Positions 57,444 through 64,000 of a stretch of 64,000 nucleotides of DNA are shown one piece after another. A program made the position numbers and the translations under genes. Origin of the DNA: Emcibacter sp. (lineage in GTDB: Bacteria > Pseudomonadota > Alphaproteobacteria > Sphingomonadales > Emcibacteraceae); contig JAIOYI010000007.1 of the NCBI GenBank assembly GCA_021741205.1, forward strand, positions 78,773 through 142,772, read 5' to 3'. The notes under the pieces are model-generated. The model was not told the origin of the DNA. It was given only the letters and a program-made list of their open reading frames with translations, and did not search any database. Numbering within the stretch: position 1 is the stretch's first letter; each line of letters begins with the position of its first letter.

Positions 57444-57875
57444 ATGCCTCGCTTCACAACAGAAATAGTCGTTCGTTTTAACCATGTTGATCCTGCGGGC
57501 ATTGTTTATTACCCGCGATATTATGAAATGATCAATCAAGCAAGTGAAATCTGGTTTGAGGATGGTCTGGATTATCCCTATCCCAAGATGTTTTCAGACG
57601 GCTGGGCGGTGCCTTTGGCCCATCTAGAAAGCAGCTTTCGTAACCCAAGTTACCTGAATGACAGACTAACCTTTGCCTTAGGCGTGCAAAAAATAGGTCG
57701 CAGCCGCATTGATCTGTCCATCATAACATCCTGCAATGATGAGATTCGCTTTTTCACCCGCCAAAGCATCGTCTGGGTTGACCATAAACGCATTAAATCG
57801 GCCGCAATCCCAGACCAAATCAGAAAGAAAATGGAACTCTTTCTTCTTACTCCCGAAGAAGATGTTTCGCTTTAA
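57444..57875 (+). CDS. 4-hydroxybenzoyl-CoA-type thioesterase
   Basis: A 143-residue hot-dog-fold protein. FNHVDPAGIVYYPRYYEM holds the catalytic Asp16 of the 4HBT type. It would hydrolyse an aryl- or acyl-CoA in the cytoplasm. Next to the aromatic-CoA cluster it may recycle stalled CoA intermediates, which is inference. It converges on the acyl-CoA dehydrogenase gene. Confidence 0.88.
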   Translation: MPRFTTEIVVRFNHVDPAGIVYYPRYYEMINQASEIWFEDGLDYPYPKMFSDGWAVPLAHLESSFRNPSYLNDRLTFALGVQKIGRSRIDLSIITSCNDEIRFFTRQSIVWVDHKRIKSAAIPDQIRKKMELFLLTPEEDVSL

Positions 57876-57886
57876 TTCTGGCCAAA

Positions 57887-59056
57887 TTATTTTTGATAAA
57901 CAAGAAGAGCCTGTCCCGCAATAATAATTTTTTGCACCTCTGAGGCACCTTCATAAATACGAAGGCTACGCACATCACGGTATAATCTTTCCACCGTTTC
58001 GCCAAATACAACCCCTTGACCGCCAAAAATCTGAATAGCGTCATCAATAATTTTTTGGGCGGCCTCTGTGGCATAAAGTTTTGCCATCGCAGCCTCTCGG
58101 GTGACCCGATCGGCCACACAATCCTTCACCCATGCCGCCCGATAAATTAACAAGGCGCTCGCATCAATACCCACCGCCATATCCCCAAGCTTGCTTTGTA
58201 TGATTTGAAGATTGGTCATGGGCGCCCCAAACAAATGACGGCTTGTGGCCCTTTTCATGGCCTCGTCCATGGCACGTTTAGCAAAACCCATAGAGGCAGC
58301 ACCCACCGTCGTTCTAAAAACATCAAGGGTTGCCATGGCATATTTAAATCCCCGACCCTCTTCCCCAATCAGGGCAGATTTTGGCACCCGACATTCACTA
58401 AATTCCAACTTTGCCAAGGGATGCGGAGCCGTGACTTCTATCTTCTCGGCTATTTTAAGACCCCCATTATTCGCATCCACAATAATGGCCGAAATGCCCT
58501 TTGATCCTTCTGTGCCAACTTTGCGGGCAAAAACCGTATAATAATCCGCAATGCCGCCGTTGGATATCCAGGTCTTGCAGCCATTTAAGACAAGTTCATC
58601 GCCGTCTATGCGAAAATTTGTGGTCATGGCCGCAACATCTGATCCCGCATTGGGTTCAGACAGGGCAAAGGCCGCTATTTTTTCACCCCGCCCCACGGCG
58701 GTCAAATAAATTTGCTTTTGTTCCTCTGATCCAAACAGGGAAATCGTTCCACTGCCCAGACCCTGCATGGCAAAAGCAAAATCCGCCAAGCCATCATAAC
58801 GGGCGAGCGTTTCACGAATAAGACAAAGTGAGCGCACATCAAGCTTATCATGAATGCCTCCATAAGCCTTTGGCACCGCATAGCGAAGAAAGCCCGCCTG
58901 CCCAAAGCGTTTGACCAACATCTGGCACATATCATCGGCCTGATCCCGTGCGTGGGAAATATCATGAAGATTTTCCCCGCACCATTTATCCAAATCAAGG
59001 GCAAGTTTTTTATGGTGTGGCTCTAAGAATGGCCAATCAAGATAAGTCTGATCCAT
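57887..59056 (-). CDS. Acyl-CoA dehydrogenase
   Basis: A 389-residue flavoprotein. [15 protein letters not shown] and the WISNG block bind FAD and substrate. Glu369 (YEGASEVQK) is the catalytic base, and [19 protein letters not shown] is conserved. It ends the five-gene leftward cluster led by the bifunctional monooxygenase, so it probably oxidises a CoA thioester formed from the ring. Confidence 0.93.
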   Translation of the reverse strand: MDQTYLDWPFLEPHHKKLALDLDKWCGENLHDISHARDQADDMCQMLVKRFGQAGFLRYAVPKAYGGIHDKLDVRSLCLIRETLARYDGLADFAFAMQGLGSGTISLFGSEEQKQIYLTAVGRGEKIAAFALSEPNAGSDVAAMTTNFRIDGDELVLNGCKTWISNGGIADYYTVFARKVGTEGSKGISAIIVDANNGGLKIAEKIEVTAPHPLAKLEFSECRVPKSALIGEEGRGFKYAMATLDVFRTTVGAASMGFAKRAMDEAMKRATSRHLFGAPMTNLQIIQSKLGDMAVGIDASALLIYRAAWVKDCVADRVTREAAMAKLYATEAAQKIIDDAIQIFGGQGVVFGETVERLYRDVRSLRIYEGASEVQKIIIAGQALLVYQK

Positions 59057-59058
59057 TC

Positions 59059-59868
59059 TTAATCTCCTTTAAAGACGGGTTTTTCCTTGGCAACAAAGGC
59101 ATCATAAGCCCGTTTGAAATCCTGTGTCTGCATACAGATGGCCTGTGTCTGTGCCTCGGCCTCGATGGCCATATCAAGGGACATACTCCATTCCTGCGCC
59201 AGCATGGTTTTGGTCATCATGTGACCAAAATTTGGGCCCTCTGCCAAACGTGTGGCATATTTTAGGGCTTCGTCAAATAAATCATCCGCAGAGACAATGC
59301 GGTTAAAATAGCCCCAGCGTTCGCCTTCATCGGCGCTCATGGCGCGTCCCGTATACAACATATCCGCAGCCCTGCTCTGGCCTATGGCACGGGGCAGCAT
59401 GGCGCAGGCACCCATATCACATCCCGCAAGGCCAACCCGGGTAAAAAGAAAGGCTGTTTTACATTCAGGTGTGGCAAAACGAACGTCAGAGGCCAACGAA
59501 ATCATCGCCCCCGCCCCAACACAAATACCGTCTGTTGCGGCAATGATGGGAACCTTACAATTGATCATGGCCTTCACCAGATCACCGGTCATGCGGGTAA
59601 AGTCCAGCAATCCCTTCATATCCTTATCCAAAAGCGGGCCTATAATGTCGTGAACATCGCCGCCAGAACAAAAATTGCCGCCGTTGCTCGCAAAAACAAC
59701 CGCCTTCACGTCATCCGCATAGACCATATCACGGAACGTATCCCGAAGTTCGGCGTAGCTTTCAAAGGTCAACGGATTCTTACGATCTGGTCTATCCAGT
59801 TTTATGACCGCAACATCACCTTTCATTTCCCACAGAAAATGTTTTGGTTTTAAGCCCGCTAATTTCAT
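59059..59868 (-). CDS. Crotonase family protein of the aromatic-CoA cluster
   Basis: A 269-residue crotonase fold: [14 protein letters not shown] and [20 protein letters not shown] form the oxyanion hole. Both glutamates of standard enoyl-CoA hydratase are absent (VGAGAM in place of [14 protein letters not shown] in place of PEIxLG), while an aspartate at 151 ([12 protein letters not shown]) could be catalytic. It may be an isomerase or ring hydrolase rather than a hydratase. It lies 2 bases from the acyl-CoA dehydrogenase gene and 4 from the MarR gene. Confidence 0.85.
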   Translation of the reverse strand: MKLAGLKPKHFLWEMKGDVAVIKLDRPDRKNPLTFESYAELRDTFRDMVYADDVKAVVFASNGGNFCSGGDVHDIIGPLLDKDMKGLLDFTRMTGDLVKAMINCKVPIIAATDGICVGAGAMISLASDVRFATPECKTAFLFTRVGLAGCDMGACAMLPRAIGQSRAADMLYTGRAMSADEGERWGYFNRIVSADDLFDEALKYATRLAEGPNFGHMMTKTMLAQEWSMSLDMAIEAEAQTQAICMQTQDFKRAYDAFVAKEKPVFKGD

Positions 59869-59872
59869 TTTT

Positions 59873-60352
59873 TTACCCTTTTTGTTTCATTTCCTTGCGG
59901 GCCCGAAGAACATCCCGCATTCGACCCATCATTTTGGTCATTTGTGCAACATCTTCTTCGTCCAGCTCGCCCAAAATATCCGATATCCATTCTTTATGGC
60001 GATCCGCCATGACTTTAAATTCTGATCGGCCCTTAGGTGTAAGCCCTACGCTGTAAATTCTGCGATCTGTGGGCAATACCCAACGCTTCACAAGGCCTTC
60101 TTTTTGCAGTCGTTCCACAATACCCGTCACATTACCGTTGGACACGAGCATTCTTTTGGACAATTCCCCCATGGTCAGCCCCCCCTGTTCACGATATAAT
60201 GCCGACATCAAATCAAATCGTGGCAAAGTGACGCCAAATTCCGATTGAAAAAGATTTCTAATTTCCTTCTCTATCATATTGGAGTTGCTAATCAGCCGAA
60301 TCCATAGGGCTAGTTTTTTTGTATCACGGTCAAGTTCAGCATCATCGGCCAT
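59873..60352 (-). CDS. MarR-family regulator inside the aromatic-CoA cluster
   Basis: A 159-residue winged-helix protein with [19 protein letters not shown] as recognition helix and [14 protein letters not shown] as wing. Encoded within the operon, it is a likely local repressor relieved by an aryl-CoA, as for similar MarR proteins in benzoyl-type pathways; this is inference. Confidence 0.88.
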   Translation of the reverse strand: MADDAELDRDTKKLALWIRLISNSNMIEKEIRNLFQSEFGVTLPRFDLMSALYREQGGLTMGELSKRMLVSNGNVTGIVERLQKEGLVKRWVLPTDRRIYSVGLTPKGRSEFKVMADRHKEWISDILGELDEEDVAQMTKMMGRMRDVLRARKEMKQKG

Positions 60353-60366
60353 ATTTCTTTATTCCT

Positions 60367-61128
60367 TTACATAACCTCCCCACCGGCAACGGCAATGGCT
60401 TGACCCGTGATAGAGGCAGATTTATCTCCACACAACCATAAAACAGTCTCTGCAACCTCACAAGGCTCAATCAGACGTTTTTGCGGATTATGTAGGGTTA
60501 ATTCTGCAATAGCCTCATTTTCTGTCCTGCCTGTTTTGGCTACAATATTTTTAATAGCATCACGGGCAATGTCTGTATTGGTAAATCCTGGGCAAACCGC
60601 ATTAACGGTCACGCCCTTGTTTGCTAGTTCCAAGGCCAGCGAACGGGTAAGCCCCAAGATGGCGTGTTTTGCTGCACTATAGGCCGTAACATAGCTGTAT
60701 CCCTTTAAGGCTGCGGTACTGGCCACATTGATAATACGGCCATTATTGCCGTCCACCATGTCCTGTAAGCAGGTCTGTATACAAAGATAGGGACCAATAT
60801 AATTCACATCCAGCATTCGCTGCACATGAGCCCTATCGGTTTTTTTGAAGGGCAAAGACTGAGCTTGTCCTGCATTATTGATCAATATATTCACGGAACC
60901 ATGATGGTTTTTTGCCATGACAAAGGCGTTTGTGACGGATAACTCGTCCGTCACATCACAGCTAATCGCAAAACAATCGGGCAAGGATTTTGCCTTTTGA
61001 TCAAGGATCTCCTGATTTCGACCCATTATGGTAACCTTTGCTCCCGCCGCACTTAAACTGTCGGCAATGGCGGCTCCTATACCTCGGCCACCACCTGTGA
61101 TGACCGCATGTTTTCCCGCTAATCCCAT
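60367..61128 (-). CDS. Short-chain dehydrogenase/reductase of the aromatic-CoA cluster
   Basis: A 253-residue SDR. TGGGRGIG binds the cofactor, then NNAGQAQSLPF and YSAAKHAILGLTRSLALE with catalytic Tyr and Lys. It starts 9 bases after the monooxygenase gene with AAGGAG upstream. It may act as the 3-hydroxyacyl-CoA dehydrogenase of a beta-oxidation-like ring degradation. Confidence 0.9.
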   Translation of the reverse strand: MGLAGKHAVITGGGRGIGAAIADSLSAAGAKVTIMGRNQEILDQKAKSLPDCFAISCDVTDELSVTNAFVMAKNHHGSVNILINNAGQAQSLPFKKTDRAHVQRMLDVNYIGPYLCIQTCLQDMVDGNNGRIINVASTAALKGYSYVTAYSAAKHAILGLTRSLALELANKGVTVNAVCPGFTNTDIARDAIKNIVAKTGRTENEAIAELTLHNPQKRLIEPCEVAETVLWLCGDKSASITGQAIAVAGGEVM

Positions 61129-61137
61129 AATAGCTCC

Positions 61138-63450
61138 TTATGCATTAAGAGCCATTTCAGCAGCTCTTTTTAAATTGGTCTCAAGCTGACTATAGGCGGT
61201 TAAATATTGTTTTGGAATCAAAACAGCATCCCCATGATATTCAAGCTCTGCTGCACTACGGATTGTCCAATTTGGATCCATTAAATGCGGACGGGCGAGC
61301 ACAACAAGATCCGCTCTTCCTGCGGCAAGGATGCTATTAACGTGATCTGTCTCATAAATATTCCCAACCGCCATAGTAGCAATCTTAGCTTCGTTACGAA
61401 TTCTGTCTGACATTGGTGTTTGAAACATACGGCCAAAAACTGGGTTAACCTTATTTACAGGCAAGGTCTGCCCTGTTGAAACATTAATGATGTCTGCGCC
61501 CGCCTCAGCAAAAGCCTTTGAAATCAAAACAGCCTCTTCAGGGGTCACGCCCTTATCATCTATCCAATCTGTTGAAGAAATTCTGACGGACATGGGTTTA
61601 TCACTTGGCCAAACCGCGCGCATGGCTTTAAACACCTGTAACGGGAAGCGTAATCTATTTTCAAGGCTGCCACCATATTCATCGGTGCGTTGATTGCTCA
61701 CAGGCGTGATAAAAGACGACAATAAATAGCCATGCCCCGCATGAAGCTCGATCATATCAAAGCCTGCATCTTCTGCTCGTTTTGCTGCAACAACAAAATC
61801 ATTCAATACCCGCTCAAAATCCTTCTTCTCCATTGCCCGTGGCGTTTGATTAATATCATCCCATTTAAGAGGGGATGGAGCTATCAATTCCCAGTTCCCC
61901 TTATCAAGGGGCATATCATAGCCTTCCCAACCAATTTTGGTTGATCCCTTGCGACCCGCATGACCAATCTGCATCGCAATTTTGCAGACGCTTTGGGCAT
62001 GAACATAATCTACCACCCGCTTCCATGCAGCGGCCTGTTCATCCGTGTAAATACCCGCACAGCCCGGCGTAATGCGTCCCTCAGCCGAAACATCGGTCAT
62101 TTCGGTAAACATCAATGCGGCACCTCCCATGGCACGGGCGCCATAATGAACAAAATGAAAATCATTAATCAGGCCATCTTTTGCCGAATACATACACATT
62201 GGCGATATAACAACCCGATTTTTTAAGGTCATCCTCCGCAATTTATAGGGCGTAAACATGGGTGGAATGGGTTTATCCACTTTTCGACCAATTGCCTTGG
62301 ACGCAAAATCTTTCTCAACATTTTCAAGCCACGCCTTATCCCTAAGGCGCAGATTTTCATGGCTTACTCTTTGTGATCTGGTTAATAGAGCATAGGTGAA
62401 TTGCATGGGATCATAATCAAGATAACGTTCAATTTCCTCGAACCAACCCATGGAATTTCGGGCGGCACTTTGAAGTTTTAAGGCTTCTAATTCCCGCTCA
62501 CCCTGATAGGCGCTAAGCGCTTGTCTGACGGTCTCGCCAGAGTTAAGATGATCGGCAAGACTAATGGCATCTTCAAAACCGAGCTTCGTTCCAGAACCTA
62601 TGGAGAAATGCGCCGTATGCGCTGCATCCCCGATCAAGACCACATTATCCTTAACCCATGTATGACACAGAACCCGCGGAAAATTAATCCAAGCAGACCC
62701 CCTGATATGGGCGGACTTCGTCATCAAATTATGTCCATCAAGGTATTTTTCAAAAATCTTGCGGCACGTTTCTGCACTGGCTTCATGATCCATCTTATCA
62801 AAACCAAAGGCTTCATAGGTTTCTGGACCACATTCCACGATAAAGGTTGAGGTATCTTTATCAAATTGATAAGCATGCACCCAAATCCAACCATGTTCGG
62901 TTTTTTCAAAAATAAAGGTAAAGGCGTCATTAAAACGCTGTTTTGTGCCAAGCCAAACAAACTTATTGGGTCGCATATCAATATCACAGTCAAAAGCCTT
63001 AAGATCATGATTGCGAATCTTGCTATTCAGACCGTCAGCCGCCACAATTAAATCCGCATCAGAAAATCTGTTTTTGATATCATCAACTTCAAACTCTGTC
63101 TCAAACTGGAATTCAACATCAAGCTCTCGAGCTCGCTCATAGAGAATCTGTAAAAGACGCAAACGACCAATACCAATAAAGCCATGCCCGCCTGAGCGAA
63201 TAACCTCGCCCTTATGATGAACAGCAACATCATCCCAATGAATAAGTTCATTAATCATGGTTTCCGCACTAACCGGATCATTGGCTTTTAAATTTTGCAT
63301 CGTTTGATCTGAAAAAACCACGCCCCAGCCAAAAGTATCATCATCCCGATTACGCTCATATACCGTAATATCGTGATTAGGGTTTTTCAACTTCATAGAA
63401 ATCGCAAGATATACGCCCGCAGGGCCGCCGCCTAAAACCACAATTTTCAT
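61138..63450 (-). CDS. Bifunctional 2-aminobenzoyl-CoA / salicylyl-CoA monooxygenase-reductase
   Basis: A 770-residue fusion. The N-terminal part (about 1-385) is a flavin hydroxylase: GGGPAG (7-12), [13 protein letters not shown] and [18 protein letters not shown]. The C-terminal part (about 395-770) is an old-yellow-enzyme-type NADH:flavin oxidoreductase starting [20 protein letters not shown], with [14 protein letters not shown]. This architecture is that of 2-aminobenzoyl-CoA monooxygenase/reductase of aerobic anthranilate breakdown, often annotated salicylyl-CoA 5-hydroxylase. AAGGATG precedes the ATG. First gene of the cluster. Confidence 0.93.
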   Translation of the reverse strand: MKIVVLGGGPAGVYLAISMKLKNPNHDITVYERNRDDDTFGWGVVFSDQTMQNLKANDPVSAETMINELIHWDDVAVHHKGEVIRSGGHGFIGIGRLRLLQILYERARELDVEFQFETEFEVDDIKNRFSDADLIVAADGLNSKIRNHDLKAFDCDIDMRPNKFVWLGTKQRFNDAFTFIFEKTEHGWIWVHAYQFDKDTSTFIVECGPETYEAFGFDKMDHEASAETCRKIFEKYLDGHNLMTKSAHIRGSAWINFPRVLCHTWVKDNVVLIGDAAHTAHFSIGSGTKLGFEDAISLADHLNSGETVRQALSAYQGERELEALKLQSAARNSMGWFEEIERYLDYDPMQFTYALLTRSQRVSHENLRLRDKAWLENVEKDFASKAIGRKVDKPIPPMFTPYKLRRMTLKNRVVISPMCMYSAKDGLINDFHFVHYGARAMGGAALMFTEMTDVSAEGRITPGCAGIYTDEQAAAWKRVVDYVHAQSVCKIAMQIGHAGRKGSTKIGWEGYDMPLDKGNWELIAPSPLKWDDINQTPRAMEKKDFERVLNDFVVAAKRAEDAGFDMIELHAGHGYLLSSFITPVSNQRTDEYGGSLENRLRFPLQVFKAMRAVWPSDKPMSVRISSTDWIDDKGVTPEEAVLISKAFAEAGADIINVSTGQTLPVNKVNPVFGRMFQTPMSDRIRNEAKIATMAVGNIYETDHVNSILAAGRADLVVLARPHLMDPNWTIRSAAELEYHGDAVLIPKQYLTAYSQLETNLKRAAEMALNA

Positions 63451-63783
63451 ACCATCATCCTTTTATTTGCCAAACCTTCCCATTTAAATCAGGGGAATTG
63501 ATTCGTATTATTTATTTTATTTTATACTTAATATTTATTCCCCGCACCAATTTTTATATTCGGCTTGAAGAAAATAATGCCTTATAATTGTTCAATTATC
63601 TGATAAATATATAATATTATTTTACTATTTAACTAAAATATTGCATAAATAATAACATATATTTTTAACTTGTTATAATATTATTTTATATATAAAATGT
63701 TTTTTGGCAAGTGTTAATTTAAATAAATGTATTTTGGTATTGAAATACCTATTTAACCGTGTTTGATTAGGAAGAAGATTATT
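63451..63783. other. AT-rich divergent intergenic region with a repeated 14-mer
   Basis: No gene is visible in these 333 bases. They must hold the promoters of the leftward monooxygenase operon and the rightward RidA gene. ATAATATTATTTTA occurs at 63611-63624 and 63675-63688, and the first ten bases are themselves palindromic. The region is extremely AT-rich, so the match is suggestive only. Confidence 0.5.
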
Positions 63784-64000
63784 ATGCAACATATATTGCC
63801 GCCAAAATGGCCAAGACCCAAAGGATACTCCAATGGCATAATTGCCGAAGGAAAAATGTTTTTTCTGGCGGGTGTTGTCGGATGGAATGAGAAAGAGGAA
63901 TTTGCCTCTTACGATCTTGTGGATCAGTTTCGCCAAGCGCTGATTAATATATGTGCCATTTTAGAAACGGGCAACTGTGGGCCAGAACATATTACACGAA
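63784..64000 (+). CDS. RidA-family protein, 3' end beyond window
   Basis: The first 72 residues (MQHILPPKWPRPKGYSNGII, then FLAGVVGWN) match the RidA/YjgF family, which hydrolyses reactive enamines and imines. AGGAAG precedes the ATG. Divergent from the monooxygenase operon, it could release ammonia from the amino-ring product of 2-aminobenzoyl-CoA oxidation. The catalytic arginine lies beyond the window. Confidence 0.85.
   Translation, partial: MQHILPPKWPRPKGYSNGIIAEGKMFFLAGVVGWNEKEEFASYDLVDQFRQALINICAILETGNCGPEHITR

Overview
The window comes from the chromosome of an AT-rich alphaproteobacterium. This rests on gene content and order: metX-metW divergent from hisC-tyrA-DUF2125; ftsEX divergent from an MJ0042 zinc-ribbon protein plus a CpdR-like receiver; a TIGR02302/DUF4175 protein with lysA-lptM-argH divergent from a TlpA thioredoxin; rplU-rpmA-obgE-proBA-nadD-rsfS-rlmH; envC-ctpA-yibQ-rppH; an F1-only atpHAGDC operon; and priA divergent from a transaldolase, DUF484 and xerC. 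The order within the class cannot be fixed from this sequence. I see no tRNA, rRNA, insertion sequence, prophage or CRISPR array.

Layout. 1-5.8 kb: end of a DUF481 outer-membrane gene, then methionine and aromatic amino acid synthesis. 5.9-10.4 kb: lipid acyltransferase, YdcF, FtsEX, zinc-ribbon protein and CpdR-like regulator. 10.4-15.9 kb: DUF4175, lysA, a 35-residue LptM-type lipoprotein, argH, TlpA. 16-19.5 kb: a TonB receptor resembling ZnuD with a palindromic operator over its promoter, a universal stress protein, and an FNR-type regulator gene broken by a frameshift just before its helix-turn-helix. 19.5-33.3 kb: a long co-directional housekeeping run. 33.3-38.3 kb: F1 ATP synthase. 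38.5-40.3 kb: an orphan asparagine-synthetase-like gene. 40.2-45 kb: priA, transaldolase, DUF484, xerC. 45-52.7 kb: MAPEG, dienoyl-CoA isomerase-like protein, MsrPQ, Uup, peptide transporter, carboxypeptidase.

52.7-64 kb is catabolic. A MarR gene diverges from fahA-maiA-SDR, the lower end of tyrosine/homogentisate breakdown. Next come hemN (with a candidate FNR site), a stand-alone AsnC/Lrp ligand domain and a thioesterase. The last 6 kb encode a bifunctional flavin monooxygenase/reductase of the 2-aminobenzoyl-CoA (or salicylyl-CoA) type with SDR, MarR, crotonase and acyl-CoA dehydrogenase, facing a RidA gene cut by the window end. Together these look like aerobic CoA-dependent anthranilate degradation; the CoA ligase is not in the window.

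The less ordinary signals are the broken FNR gene beside an intact FNR box, a three-hairpin leader before rplU, a competing hairpin over the ribosome-binding site of the asparagine-synthetase-like gene, short tandem duplications in plsC, ctpA and priA, and convergent genes sharing a TTAA as both stop codons. I found no clearly new multi-gene system; the orphan asparagine-synthetase-like gene and the aromatic-CoA cluster are the best places to look.
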